This document shows, piece by piece, positions 1-10,464 of a DNA stretch of 64,000 bases. This DNA is from Crossiella sp. S99.2. Lineage in GTDB: Bacteria > Actinomycetota > Actinomycetes > Mycobacteriales > Pseudonocardiaceae. Location: the NCBI RefSeq assembly GCF_023094165.1, contig NZ_JALMDK010000005.1, positions 1 to 64,000 of the forward strand, given 5' to 3'. Made by a program: the position numbers and the translations under genes. The notes under the pieces are model-generated. The model was not told the DNA's origin. It worked only from the letters and a program-made list of their open reading frames with translations, and searched no databases. Numbering within the stretch: the first letter of the stretch is position 1; each line of letters starts with the position of its first letter.

Positions 1-48
1 CTTTGCCACGTCTCGTTCCCTCCGGACTCTCCGTCAATTCTACTTGGG

Positions 49-120
49 GACGTGTCCGGAAAACTCGGGGCACCTCAGTACGACTTTGGCCAACTCGGCG
101 TACGAGATTGGCCAACACGT
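49..120. repeat. TTGGCC/CGTACG palindromic repeat, copy 1
   Basis: Short arms GACGTGT (49-55) and ACACGTC (114-120) enclose two TTGGCC/GGCCAA units and a GTACG...CGTAC dyad (77-81, 98-102). The same units recur near 22150, 51762-51822 and 61717-61842. It lies just beyond the stop codon of the DUF3043 gene. Bases 1-48 show nothing I can name. Confidence 0.55.
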
Positions 121-129
121 CGGGGAGGG

Positions 130-765
130 TCAGACTGCGGTGCCGGCTTTGACTCGGGGTTTGGGCATGCGGAGTTTGCGGATCTGGGTGGCTCGGGTGA
201 AGGCGTACCAGCCCAGACCGAAGCCGCGGCTGGTGTCGCTGGGGAAGCGTTCGCGGACCTTCCTGGTGACCAGACGGCCCAGCACGATGCCTTCGATGAT
301 CATCGACAGCAGCATGAACATGCAGAACAGGCTGGCGTACTGCTTGATCATCGGCGACGGCGTGAGGATGGAGACGAAGACGATGATTGCCAGGGGCATG
401 AACAGCCCCATCAGGTTGCGGCGGGAGTCGACCAGGTCGCGCACGTAGGCGCGGGCCGGGCCGCGGTCCCGCGGCATCAGGTAGGCGTCATCGCCTGCGT
501 TCATCCGCTCGCGGCGGATCGCGGCGGCCTTGCGCCGGTCCTCCTTGTTGCCCTTGGCGCGGCGCAGGGCCTCGCGCTGGGTCCGCGGCGGCGGGGGCAC
601 GGGTCCGCGCTTGCGCACCTCGGCCTCGCGGCGCTTCGGGGTCGCCCTGCCCTTGGCCGGCGTGCGCCCCTTGTCGCCCTCGATGGGCTCGGCGAGTTCG
701 GCCGACGACACCCCCTCTTCGGGGCCCGTGGTCGACTCGGTGCTGTTGCGACGGAGAAACCTCAC
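130..765 (-). CDS. DUF3043 domain membrane protein
   Basis: This is a 211-residue protein with a highly charged Arg/Lys/Glu-rich N-terminal half (residues about 1-110) and two hydrophobic helices in the C-terminal half (about 120-140 and 143-165), followed by a basic tail. That is the layout of the actinobacterial DUF3043 family (Rv2206 type), an integral membrane protein of unknown function. The GTG at 765 is chosen because the charged start MRFLRRNSTE-like segment fits the family; open frame continues upstream but would run into the divergent glycerate kinase. It is divergently placed against glycerate kinase, as in mycobacteria. Function cannot be stated. Confidence 0.8.
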   Translation of the reverse strand: MRFLRRNSTESTTGPEEGVSSAELAEPIEGDKGRTPAKGRATPKRREAEVRKRGPVPPPPRTQREALRRAKGNKEDRRKAAAIRRERMNAGDDAYLMPRDRGPARAYVRDLVDSRRNLMGLFMPLAIIVFVSILTPSPMIKQYASLFCMFMLLSMIIEGIVLGRLVTRKVRERFPSDTSRGFGLGWYAFTRATQIRKLRMPKPRVKAGTAV

Positions 766-800
766 GCAAACAGGGTAGGGCAGGGGCAAAACGGCCCGAG

Positions 801-806
801 TACCGT
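801..806 (+). promoter_or_regulatory. Probable -10 box (TACCGT), leaderless start of glycerate kinase
   Basis: TACCGT ends 8 bases before the ATG at 815 and no Shine-Dalgarno sequence is visible, so transcription probably starts at or next to the start codon. Confidence 0.5.
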
Positions 807-814
807 CCGCCCTT

Positions 815-1984
815 ATGACGGAAGACTCGCTTGCGGAGTCGATCATTAGCACGGACATTTCGGGGCGGCTGGTGCTCATCGCCCCTGACTGTTTCGGTGG
901 CACGCTCACGGCTACGGAAGCCGCGGAGGCCATCGCGCGGGGATGGCGGCTGGGTTCGCCCGCCGACCGGCTCCTGCTTCGTCCGCTCGCCGACGGCGGC
1001 CCCGGTTTCGTGGACGTGCTGCACACCGCCCTGGGTGGCGAACTGCACACGGTCGAGGTCACCGGACCGCTGGGCGAACCGGTCACCGCTGAGTGGCTGG
1101 CCCACGACGGCACCGCCTATATCGAATCCGCCCAGGCCGCGGGACTGCACCTGGTCCCCAAGGCGGATCGGCCGGCCGGTCTGACCACCACCCGTGGGGT
1201 GGGGGAACTCCTGCTGGACGCCGTGCGCGCCGGGATGCACACCGCGGTGGTCGGGCTCGGCGGCTCGGCCACCACCGACGGCGGCGCCGGACTGTTCGCC
1301 GCGCTGGGCGCCGGGCCGGTGGACACCCTGGGCGCGCCGCTGCCCGAGGGCGGCGCGGCCCTGGCGGACTGCGCGGGGCTGGCCGGTCGGCCGGATCTGG
1401 GCGCACTGCGGCTGATCGCCGCCTCCGACGTGGACAACCCGCTGCTCGGCCCGACCGGCGCGGCACACGTGTTCGGCCCGCAGAAGGGCGCGAACCCCGA
1501 CCAGGTCGAGCAGCTGGACCGGGCGCTGACCCGCTGGTCCGAGGTGCTGCAGGAAGAACTGGGCGTCGAGGTGGCCGGTCTGGCCGCCGCGGGCGCGGCC
1601 GGTGGGCTGGGCGCGGCGCTGCTGGCGCTGGGCGCGACCGTGGACTCCGGCGCCGACCTGGTCCGGCGGCTCAGCGCGCTGGACGAGGCCCTGGACGCGG
1701 CCGGGCTGGTGCTCACCGGCGAGGGCAGCTTCGACTGGCAGTCCCTGCGCGGCAAGCTGGTCAGCCGGGTGGCCGCGGGCGCGGCCGAACGCGGGGTGCC
1801 CTGCCTGGTGCTCGCCGGTCAGGTGAGCGTGGGCCGCCGCGAGGCCGGTGCGGCCGGGGTCGAGGACTCGTATTCGGTGGCCGACCACGTGGGTTCGGTG
1901 GCCAGGGCGATCGCCGAACCCGCTGGTGGGCTCAGTGGATTGGCCGAACGGGTGGCCCGTCAGTGGCGGAGCCCACAGAACTAA
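815..1984 (+). CDS. Glycerate kinase (GckA/GlxK family)
   Basis: A 389-residue protein of the usual length for the glycerate 2-kinase family, which phosphorylates D-glycerate with ATP and feeds it into glycolysis. The N-terminal strand and loop LIAPDCFGGTLTATEAAEAI (about residues 20-40) is the family signature; a Gly-rich GLGGSATTDGGAGLFAALG-type nucleotide loop follows near residue 150, and TGEGSFDWQSLRGK near 300 is the conserved C-terminal motif. The ATG at 815 is taken because of the -10-like TACCGT just ahead; a later in-frame start would leave only the conserved core. It is divergent from the DUF3043 gene and followed by the HesB-like gene, matching the Rv2205c-Rv2204c neighbourhood. 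Confidence 0.9.
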   Translation: MTEDSLAESIISTDISGRLVLIAPDCFGGTLTATEAAEAIARGWRLGSPADRLLLRPLADGGPGFVDVLHTALGGELHTVEVTGPLGEPVTAEWLAHDGTAYIESAQAAGLHLVPKADRPAGLTTTRGVGELLLDAVRAGMHTAVVGLGGSATTDGGAGLFAALGAGPVDTLGAPLPEGGAALADCAGLAGRPDLGALRLIAASDVDNPLLGPTGAAHVFGPQKGANPDQVEQLDRALTRWSEVLQEELGVEVAGLAAAGAAGGLGAALLALGATVDSGADLVRRLSALDEALDAAGLVLTGEGSFDWQSLRGKLVSRVAAGAAERGVPCLVLAGQVSVGRREAGAAGVEDSYSVADHVGSVARAIAEPAGGLSGLAERVARQWRSPQN

Positions 1985-2088
1985 CGCGGAGATATTGCTG
2001 TGCGACCATAGGAGTACGGGAACATCCCGGCTCAGGGCTGCGTTGCAGCTACGGTACGGGCCCGAGCGCCGACCTCGTAGGGAGAACC

Positions 2089-2451
2089 ATGACCGCCGAG
2101 AACACCACGGCGACCGAAGCGCAGACGCACGGCGTCACGCTCACCGACGTCGCTGCCAGCAAGGCGAAGTCGCTGCTCGACCAAGAGGGTCGGGACGACA
2201 TGCACCTGCGCATCGCCGTGCAGCCCGGTGGCTGTGCCGGCCTGCGTTACCAGTTGTTCTTCGACGAGCGCACCCTCGACGGGGACGTCTTCCGTGACTT
2301 CGGTGGCCTCAAGGTCGCGGTGGACCGGATGAGCGTGCCCTACGTGGAAGGCGCGGTCATCGACTTCGTCGACACCATCGAGAAGCAGGGCTTCACCATC
2401 GACAACCCGAACGCCGGTGGCTCCTGCGCCTGTGGTGATTCTTTCCACTAG
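2089..2451 (+). CDS. erpA: HesB/IscA-type iron-sulfur cluster carrier (ErpA-like)
   Basis: A 120-residue A-type carrier that would accept Fe-S clusters from the assembly machinery and pass them to apoproteins. The three ligand cysteines are present in the family arrangement: one in PGGCAGLRY (about residue 50) and two in the C-terminal GGSCACGDSF (about 112-118). The N-terminal 20 residues are Thr/Ala rich and variable. A GGAGAA ribosome site lies 5 bases before the ATG. It is monocistronic, ended by a strong hairpin. Synteny with Rv2204c. The symbol follows common actinobacterial annotation and is less certain than the family. Confidence 0.9.
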   Translation: MTAENTTATEAQTHGVTLTDVAASKAKSLLDQEGRDDMHLRIAVQPGGCAGLRYQLFFDERTLDGDVFRDFGGLKVAVDRMSVPYVEGAVIDFVDTIEKQGFTIDNPNAGGSCACGDSFH

Positions 2452-2470
2452 TTCTGCTGGTAGACCCAGA

Positions 2471-2515
2471 GCACGAAAACTGGACCGCGGTGATCGCCGC
2501 GGTCCTTTTTCGTGC
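2471..2515 (+). terminator. Rho-independent terminator after the HesB gene
   Basis: A 9-bp perfect stem GGACCGCGG/CCGCGGTCC (2482-2490, 2497-2505) is followed by five T. An outer pairing of GCACGAAAA with TTTTCGTGC (2471-2479, 2507-2515) makes it usable from both strands, including the small gene that ends at 2523 on the other strand. Confidence 0.85.
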
Positions 2516-2522
2516 CGGGCGC

Positions 2523-2696
2523 TCAGGCGCCGTAGTCGTCCATTTCCTTGACCTGGGCCGAGCACACCTCGTTGACCTGCCACGATGCCTGGTTCCGTGG
2601 CAGCGGGAGCAGGTGCTCGGACGGCCGGAGGGCAGGGGGGATCTCGGCGCAGTCCTCGATCAGCTCAGCCAGGGTGCTGGCGTCCGGAATCGTCAC
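2523..2696 (-). CDS. Small hypothetical protein, 57 aa
   Basis: The reverse strand between the terminator and adoK has a 57-codon frame from GTG 2696 to TGA 2523. The product begins VTIPDASTLAELIEDC and ends AQVKEMDDYGA; it is acidic, has two cysteines and no membrane segment. Support for a real gene: it fills the otherwise empty gap, a TAACGT box lies 7 bases before the GTG (2704-2709), and the frame ends exactly at the shared terminator. No family recognised. It is divergent from adoK. It could still be a chance frame in GC-rich DNA. Confidence 0.5.
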   Translation of the reverse strand: MTIPDASTLAELIEDCAEIPPALRPSEHLLPLPRNQASWQVNEVCSAQVKEMDDYGA

Positions 2697-2703
2697 ATCG
2701 AGG

Positions 2704-2709
2704 ACGTTA
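2704..2709 (-). promoter_or_regulatory. Probable -10 box (TAACGT) of the 57-aa gene
   Basis: TAACGT on the minus strand, 7 bases before GTG 2696; no ribosome site, so a leaderless mRNA is inferred. Confidence 0.4.
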
Positions 2710-2813
2710 GAACCGTGGATTGATGTGCGACACCCTTACCACCAAGTAGTCTTCGCTCCCGGCTGTCTGCGACCGGAACGGGTGACGATGGCCTGCCAGC
2801 AGTCGTCTCATAG

Positions 2814-4808
<1,995 letters not shown>

Positions 4809-4809
<1 letters not shown>

Positions 4810-5093
4810 CAGCCGCCCGCCACCGAGGGGATCACCTGGATCTCCGCGCCGTCGGTCAGCGGGGTGTCCGGGCCGTCCAGCCTGCGGCATTCCTCGCCGT
4901 TGACGTAGAAGTTCACGTACCGGCGCAGCGCGCCCTGCTCGGTGCGCAACCGGCGGTTCAGCGCCGGGTGGTCCGCGGCCAGCACGTCCAGCGCGGCGCC
5001 CAGGGTCGCGCTCTTCGGCAGCTCCAGGTCCAGCCGGGCGGCGTCGCCCGCGGCGGGGCGCAGCACGCCGGGCAGCAGCACGGTGACCCGCAT
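4809..5093 (-). CDS. MoaD/ThiS-family ubiquitin-like protein
   Basis: A 94-residue beta-grasp protein ending in Gly-Gly (IQVIPSVAGG), the feature through which MoaD and ThiS are adenylated and thiocarboxylated. The core VNGEE...LTDGAEIQVIP is typical. It starts 5 bases after the BNR-repeat gene and its stop overlaps the next start, so the three genes form an operon. No moaE, moeB or thi genes are nearby, so its sulfur-carrier client is unknown. From memory, MoaD-like genes next to beta-propeller genes are common in actinobacteria. Confidence 0.82.
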
Positions 5094-5098
5094 CCGGC

Positions 5099-6199
5099 TC
5101 ACCGCCTGATCACGGCCGCGCGCACGCTGAGCACGTCCGGCAGGTGTTCGATGATCCGCTGCCAGCTGGCGCCCTCGTCCCGGCTGGCGTAGACCTCGCC
5201 GGAGCGGGAGCCGAAGTAGACCCCTGGCACGCTCGCGTCGTCCACGCACAGCGCGTCCCGCAGCACCGTGGTCCAGAAGTTCTCCTGCGGCAGGCCCTTG
5301 GTCAGCGCGGTCCAGTGCGCGCCCGAGTCCTCGCTGCGGAAGACCCGGCAGGCCCCCTCCGGCGGGAACCGGTTGCTGTCGGCGGTGAGCGGGAAGCCGT
5401 AGACCACCTCGGGCCGGTGCGGGTGCACCGCGATCGGGAAGCCGAAATCGCTGGGCAGACCGTCCGCGATGGAGGTCCAGTGCGCGCCGCCGTCCTCGCT
5501 GCGGTACACGCCGTGGTGGTTCTGCAGGAACATCCGGTCCGGGTCGGCCGGGTTCTGCGCGATCTTGTGCACGCACTGGCCGTACTCGGGATAAGGATCG
5601 GGCAGGAAGTATGCCTTGATGCCGGTGTTGCTGGGCGTCCAGTTCGTGCCGCCGTCCTCGGTGCGGTAGACCCCGCCGGTGGACATGGCCACGGTGACCC
5701 GCTCCCGGTCGGTGGGGTGCGGCAGGATCGTGTGCACCGCCTGCCCGCCGTAGCCCGCGCCCCACTGCTCCCGGTGCGGGTGGTCCCACAGCCCGCGCAC
5801 CATGTCGTAGGTGCGCCCGCCGTCGGTGGAGCGGAACAGCGCCGAGGGCTGGGTGCCGGCGTAGACCACCTCGGGCTGATCGGCCGGGCCGGCGGCGAGC
5901 TGCCAGACCCGCTGCAGCTCCGCGCCGGTGTCGGCGGGGAAGGCCACCGGGGCGTGGTCCGGCTCCTGCCAGCTCTCGCCCAGGTCGTCGCTGGTGGCCA
6001 CGCTCGGGCCGAAGTGCTCGCTGGCCACGCCGGCCAGCAGCCGGGGTGTCTCGCGCCGGGTGTCCACGGCCACCGCGTAGACCTCGGTCATCGCGTGGTG
6101 CGGTCCGGACCAGGTCCAGTCCGCCCGGTCGTGTTCGCTGGTGGCCAGCCACAGGCCCTTGCGGGTCCCCACGGCCAGCAGCACCTGTTCGTCAGGCAC
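5099..6199 (-). CDS. BNR-repeat beta-propeller protein (sialidase/VPS10-like)
   Basis: A 366-residue protein with at least five Asp-box (BNR) repeats of the form S/R-x-D-x-G-x-x-W: SDDLGESW (~75), STDGGRTY (~127), TEDGGTNW (~190), SEDGGAHW (~243), SEDSGAHW (~304) and SRDEGASW (~345). It is therefore a cytoplasmic six-bladed propeller; there is no signal peptide and no clear sialidase catalytic set, so a glycosidase activity should not be assumed. GTG 6199 is preceded by GGAGG at good distance. First gene of the operon with the MoaD-like and nucleotidyltransferase-like genes. Confidence 0.8.
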   Translation of the reverse strand: MPDEQVLLAVGTRKGLWLATSEHDRADWTWSGPHHAMTEVYAVAVDTRRETPRLLAGVASEHFGPSVATSDDLGESWQEPDHAPVAFPADTGAELQRVWQLAAGPADQPEVVYAGTQPSALFRSTDGGRTYDMVRGLWDHPHREQWGAGYGGQAVHTILPHPTDRERVTVAMSTGGVYRTEDGGTNWTPSNTGIKAYFLPDPYPEYGQCVHKIAQNPADPDRMFLQNHHGVYRSEDGGAHWTSIADGLPSDFGFPIAVHPHRPEVVYGFPLTADSNRFPPEGACRVFRSEDSGAHWTALTKGLPQENFWTTVLRDALCVDDASVPGVYFGSRSGEVYASRDEGASWQRIIEHLPDVLSVRAAVIRR

Positions 6200-6240
6200 G
6201 GCGTCCTCCGAGTGATGTGGGTCACTTGACGGATCGCAGG

Positions 6241-7581
6241 CTACGCGGGGTCCCCGACATTTTCTCGGCTGAACAACCGTCCGCCCAGGTCGACGCCGGT
6301 GACCCGGCCCGCCGCGTCCCGGGAGAAGCAGCCGCGCTGACCGGTGAACGCGCCACTGGTCAGGATGTACTCGTCCGCGGGCAGCAGGCCCAGGTCGAAA
6401 GGCTCGTGATCGGGGATGGTCACGCCGAGCCGGGCGCGCAGGTCCGGCTTGAGCAGCACCTCCAGCCGCAACCGAGGACCGGTCGCGCTGATGGTCAGGG
6501 TCATCGCGCCGCTGTCGTAGCGGCCGGTGATCTCACCCGCCCGGGTCTGGTCGTGCGGGAGCGGTTCGGGGTCGCGGTCGAGCAGGCCGAGGTGATGTTC
6601 CAGGGCCCAGCGCACGATGGCCTGGTTGGCCGGGATGCCGTCGGGGCCGGCGTTGGACAGCGACACCACGGCGAAGTCCCGTTCCGGCACCAGCAGCAGC
6701 TCGGCGAACTGACCGTCCCCGGAGCCGCCGTGCCCGACGGCCCGCACCCCGTTGATCCCGCGCAGGAACCAGCCCAGCCCGAGACCGTCGCCCAGCGAGC
6801 TGCCGCGCAGGTCCACGGTGCGCTTCCGCATCCGGCCCAGGGCGGCGTCGCCGAGGTGGTACCGGGCCCAGCGGAGCAGCTCGGACACCGAGGAGACCAG
6901 GCCGCCGCCGGGGTTGTCGGCCCGAAAGTCCTTCCAGTTCCGGGCGATGGTCAGCGTGCCGTCCGGCCCGCGGTTGTGGCCGACCGCGAACCGCCGGGTC
7001 ATCGCGTCGTTGCGCGCGTAACAGCTGGTGGTCAGTCCGGCCGGTTCGAGCACCAGCCCGGCCATGGCCCGCTCGAAGGTCTCGCCGGTGACCCGCTCGA
7101 TGATCCGGCCCAGCAGGTTGTACCCGGCCTGGCTGTAGGAGGCCCTGGCGCCGACCGGGGCGATCAGCTCGATCTCCGGCAGCCGCGCCACGTACTCGCG
7201 CAGCGCGTCCGCGCCCTCGCCGGTGTCCAGCAGCAGGTGGGTGTCCAGGCCGGAGGTGTGGTTGAGCAGGTGCCGCACGGTCATCGTGGCCGCGGCCCGC
7301 TCGTCGGCCAGCCGCAGCTCCGGCAGGTGGCGGCGGACCGGGTCGGCCAGGTCGAGGCGGCCCTGCTCGGCCAGCCGGAGGATCGCGGTCGCGGTGTGCG
7401 TCTTGCTGACCGAGGCCACCGGGTACAGCGTGTCCGGGGTGACCGGCAGCGGGTTGTCGAGGCTGGTCACGCCGTGGCAGGCGAAGGTCTCGGTGTCCCC
7501 GGTCAGCACCCCGGCGGCCAGGCCGGGGATGCCGAACCCGGTGGCCGTGGCCTCGACGAACTCGGCGAACGTGGTGGTCAT
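6241..7581 (-). CDS. Serine hydrolase of the beta-lactamase class C/S12 family
   Basis: A 446-residue protein with the SxxK motif in PVASVSKTHTA (about residue 58-61), a YSQAGYNLLG segment (the Tyr-x-Asn element, about 155) and HGGSGDG (about 304) replacing the KTG box. These fit S12 peptidase/esterase-type penicillin-binding protein relatives. The C-terminal ~110 residues form an additional beta-rich domain often seen in such enzymes. No signal peptide is evident from the ATG at 7581, so it may be cytoplasmic. It is divergent from a TetR gene with two operator copies between them, so it is the likely regulated target. Real substrate unknown; resistance to beta-lactams cannot be inferred. Confidence 0.85.
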   Translation of the reverse strand: MTTTFAEFVEATATGFGIPGLAAGVLTGDTETFACHGVTSLDNPLPVTPDTLYPVASVSKTHTATAILRLAEQGRLDLADPVRRHLPELRLADERAAATMTVRHLLNHTSGLDTHLLLDTGEGADALREYVARLPEIELIAPVGARASYSQAGYNLLGRIIERVTGETFERAMAGLVLEPAGLTTSCYARNDAMTRRFAVGHNRGPDGTLTIARNWKDFRADNPGGGLVSSVSELLRWARYHLGDAALGRMRKRTVDLRGSSLGDGLGLGWFLRGINGVRAVGHGGSGDGQFAELLLVPERDFAVVSLSNAGPDGIPANQAIVRWALEHHLGLLDRDPEPLPHDQTRAGEITGRYDSGAMTLTISATGPRLRLEVLLKPDLRARLGVTIPDHEPFDLGLLPADEYILTSGAFTGQRGCFSRDAAGRVTGVDLGGRLFSRENVGDPA

Positions 7582-7599
7582 GCCAGGTCCTCTCACTAG

Positions 7600-7652
7600 A
7601 CTTGCACTTTGTTCAAGTTCGACCGTAGGCAAGAGTTGAACAAAGTGCAAGT
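7600..7652. promoter_or_regulatory. Double TetR-type operator between hydrolase and TetR genes
   Basis: Two 17-bp arms, ACTTGCACTTTGTTCAA (7600-7616) and its exact reverse complement (7636-7652), are separated by 19 bases. Each arm is itself a near palindrome (TTGnAC-AAA-GTnCAA), as expected for TetR dimer sites, so two dimers could bind and cover both divergent promoters. Confidence 0.8.
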
Positions 7653-7667
7653 GGCGAGGGGTTGTCC

Positions 7668-7673
7668 TATCGT
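7668..7673 (+). promoter_or_regulatory. Probable -10 box (TATCGT) of the TetR gene
   Basis: TATCGT ends 6 bases before ATG 7680 and no ribosome site is visible; a leaderless transcript is inferred. It lies 15 bases beyond the right operator arm. Confidence 0.5.
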
Positions 7674-7679
7674 AAGCCC

Positions 7680-8351
7680 ATGCCGCGTGACACGCTGACC
7701 AGGGAACAGATCGTCAAGGCCGCGGTCGAGCTGCTGGACGCGGACGGGCTTGAGGGCTTCAACATGCGTGCGCTCGGCAAGTGGCTCGGCTCGGCGGCCA
7801 CCGCGATGTACTGGCACGTGGGCAGCAAGGAGAACCTGATCACCCTGGCCGGGGACGAGATCTGGCAGGAGATCGCGCTGCCCGACCCGGCGAAAACCGG
7901 CTGGCGGGCGGCCGCGGAACAGCTGGCCACCGGCCTGTACGCGATGCTCGGCAGGCACCCCTGGCTGGTGCAGGCCTTCGGCGCGCACCTGATGTTCGGG
8001 CCCGGCAAGGCCCGCTACGACGAGTGCGGCCTGACCGTCTACGAGACCGCCGGATTCACCGGCGCGCGCGCCGACCAGGCCGCCGCCGGGGTGTTCACCT
8101 ACGTGCTGGGCAATGCCCTCGGTCCGGCCGCCACCGCGTCACTGACCAGGAAGCTCGGCCGGGACGGCGGCGACGCCGAGGGGCAGCTGCGGGAGGTCAT
8201 GGCCAAGGCGTACGAGGCCGCGGCCCCGTTCCCGCGGCTGCGGGCCCGGATGGGGGTGGCCGCCACGGACTACGCGGCGGCCCCCGAGGACTCCTTCGAG
8301 TTCGGCCTCCAGGCCATTCTGGACGGCCTGGAGGGCCGGCTCAGAGCTTGA
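7680..8351 (+). CDS. TetR/AcrR family repressor
   Basis: A 223-residue regulator with an N-terminal helix-turn-helix (LTREQIVKAAVELLDADGLEGFNMRALGKWLG split over residues 5-36, recognition helix near SAATAMYWHVGSKENLI) and a C-terminal ligand domain of the TetR_C tetracycline-repressor type (ATGLYAMLGRHPWLVQAFG). It is divergent from the serine hydrolase gene and almost certainly binds the paired palindromes between them, repressing both. ATG 7680 rather than the TTG at 7662 is chosen because of the leaderless promoter and family length. The 3' end overlaps asnB by 11 bases, tail to tail. Confidence 0.9.
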   Translation: MPRDTLTREQIVKAAVELLDADGLEGFNMRALGKWLGSAATAMYWHVGSKENLITLAGDEIWQEIALPDPAKTGWRAAAEQLATGLYAMLGRHPWLVQAFGAHLMFGPGKARYDECGLTVYETAGFTGARADQAAAGVFTYVLGNALGPAATASLTRKLGRDGGDAEGQLREVMAKAYEAAAPFPRLRARMGVAATDYAAAPEDSFEFGLQAILDGLEGRLRA

Positions 8352-10266
8352 CCGGGTAGTGCGGCTCCGGCACGTGCACCGCGATCCGGCGCTCCACGAA
8401 GATCCCGTGCCAGAGCATGAACACCAGCAGCGCCCAGATCCGGCGGCTGTGGTCGAGCAGGCCGGAGCGGTGCTCCTCCAGGATGCGCAGCACCGCGTTC
8501 TTGTTGATCAGGTCGTCGGTGAGCGACTGGTGCACGATGTCGCGGGCCCAGTCGTGCATCTCGTCCTTGAGCCAGTGCCGCACCGGGACCGGGAAGCCCA
8601 GCTTGCGCCGGTTGAGCACGTGCGCGGGGACGATGCCGCGCATGGCCTGGCGCAGCGCGTACTTGGTGGTCTCCTTGGTGATCTTCTGGTCCTGCGGGAT
8701 GCGCGCGGCCACCCGGAAGACCTCCGGGTCCAGGAACGGCACCCGCAGTTCGAGGGAGTTGGCCATGGTCATCTTGTCCGCCTTGACCAGGATGTCCCCG
8801 CGCAGCCAGGTGAACAGGTCGATGTGTTGCATCCGGGTCACCGGGTCCCAGGCCAGCGAGTCCCGGTACCAGCGCGCGGTCACGTCGGTGTGCGAGATGC
8901 GCGGGTCGTGCGTGCGCAGCACCTGCTGGATCTGGTCGTCCCGGAAGATCCGCGCGTTGCCGTAGTAGCGCTCCTCCAGGGTCAGCGCGCCGCGGCGGAG
9001 CAGGTCCTTGCCGCGCACGCCCTCCGGGATCCGGCTGGAGACCTTGCCCATGACCGAACGCAGCGCGCCCGGCACCTTCTCGAACGGGGCCAGCGAGAGC
9101 GGCTCGCGGTAGATCGTGTACCCGCCGAACAGCTCGTCCGCGCCCTCGCCGGAGAGCACCACCTTCACGTGCTGGCGGGCCTCGCGGGCGATGAACCACA
9201 GCGGCACCAGCGCCGGGTCGGCCACCGGATCGTCCAGGTACCAGGTGATCAGCGGCAGGGCCTGCATCATCTCCTGCGCGGTGACCGTGCGGACCACGTG
9301 CTTGACCCCGATCGCGGCCGCGGACTCCGCCGCCACGTCCACCTCGGAGTAGCCGGTGCGCTCGAACCCGGTGGTGAAGGTGATCAGGTCCGGGTTGTGC
9401 TCCTTGGCCAGCGCGGCGATCGCGGTGGAGTCGATGCCGCCGGAGAGGAAGGCGCCCACGGTCACGTCGGCGCGCATGTGCTTGGCCACCGAATCACGCA
9501 TCACCCCGGCGATGTCCCGGTAGAGCTGCCCGGCCTCGGTGCTGGTGGTGATCGGGCGCGGGGCGAAGGTCGGCTGGAAGTACCGCTCGGTGACCACCTG
9601 GCCGCCGGGGGAGACGGTGAAGGAGGTGCCGGACTCGATCCGCCGGATCGTGGTGTGCAGCGTTTCCGGCTCCGGCACGTACTGCAGGATCAGGTAGTGC
9701 TGCAGCGCGGCCTGGTCCAGCTTGGGTGACAGGCCCAGCGTGGGCGCCAGGTCGAGCAGGCTCTTCTTCTCACTGGCGAAGGCCACCCCGCCCGGACCCG
9801 CCGCGTAGAACAGCGGCTTGATGCCGAACGGGTCCCGGGCGCCGAAGATCACCCGCTTCTCCGCGTCCCAGATCAGGAAGGCGAACATGCCGCGCAGCTT
9901 GCCGACCATGGACGGGCCGAGGTGGTGGTAGGCGGCCACGATGGCCTCGGTGTCGCCGTCGGTGGCGAACTCCGCGCCGTAGCTGTCGCGCAGTTCGGCG
10001 CGCAGTTCGAGGTAGTTGTAGATCTCGCCGTTGAACAGGATCGTGTAGCGGCCCTGCGCGTAGTGCAGCGGCTGGTGGGAACGCTCCACGTCGATGATCG
10101 ACAGCCGGTTGAAGCCGAAGACCACGTCGTTGTTGTGCCAGGTGTCACTCTCGTCGGGACCGCGGTGGCGCTGGCACTGCAGCGCCCTCGCGACGCTGCC
10201 GACCGCCGTGCCGATGTTCGCGTTGTTGTTCTGGGCGGAACACACCAGTCCAAGCAGGCCGCACAC
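8341..10266 (-). CDS. asnB: Asparagine synthase (glutamine-hydrolysing)
   Basis: A 641-residue class II amidotransferase that makes asparagine from aspartate, glutamine and ATP. The N-terminal nucleophile Cys2 is in the start MCGLLGLV, followed by RHRGPDE, NGEIYNY and GDTEAI of the glutaminase domain. The synthetase domain has the pyrophosphate loop AFLSGGIDSTAIAAL (about 255-270) and SGEGADELFGGY (about 385). GTG 10266 must be the start because Cys2 is catalytic. It is divergent from ctaC, as in Rv2201/Rv2200c. In mycobacteria this enzyme is linked to cell-wall amidation and lysozyme resistance; whether that holds here is unknown. Confidence 0.93.
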   Translation of the reverse strand: MCGLLGLVCSAQNNNANIGTAVGSVARALQCQRHRGPDESDTWHNNDVVFGFNRLSIIDVERSHQPLHYAQGRYTILFNGEIYNYLELRAELRDSYGAEFATDGDTEAIVAAYHHLGPSMVGKLRGMFAFLIWDAEKRVIFGARDPFGIKPLFYAAGPGGVAFASEKKSLLDLAPTLGLSPKLDQAALQHYLILQYVPEPETLHTTIRRIESGTSFTVSPGGQVVTERYFQPTFAPRPITTSTEAGQLYRDIAGVMRDSVAKHMRADVTVGAFLSGGIDSTAIAALAKEHNPDLITFTTGFERTGYSEVDVAAESAAAIGVKHVVRTVTAQEMMQALPLITWYLDDPVADPALVPLWFIAREARQHVKVVLSGEGADELFGGYTIYREPLSLAPFEKVPGALRSVMGKVSSRIPEGVRGKDLLRRGALTLEERYYGNARIFRDDQIQQVLRTHDPRISHTDVTARWYRDSLAWDPVTRMQHIDLFTWLRGDILVKADKMTMANSLELRVPFLDPEVFRVAARIPQDQKITKETTKYALRQAMRGIVPAHVLNRRKLGFPVPVRHWLKDEMHDWARDIVHQSLTDDLINKNAVLRILEEHRSGLLDHSRRIWALLVFMLWHGIFVERRIAVHVPEPHYPVKL

Positions 10267-10464
10267 GCTTCTCGCGCACCTCTCAAGTCGACGACGTCGC
10301 GGCCAAGTATGCCCGCCGACACGCGGGGCTCCGGTTCACCCCGAACGGGTAGCCAGGCTAGTGCTGGGCTAGAGTCCCGAACTGATTGCGACGGCAGGTC
10401 GATCGCGCTGGTGCGCGGGTCGGCCGTGACCGTTTTCCAGCCTGTCACGAGGAGGCAGCGAGCA

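Noticed and set aside
5099-6199. BNR protein as secreted sialidase
   Set aside because: No signal peptide and no recognisable Arg triad or catalytic Tyr; only the propeller is supported.
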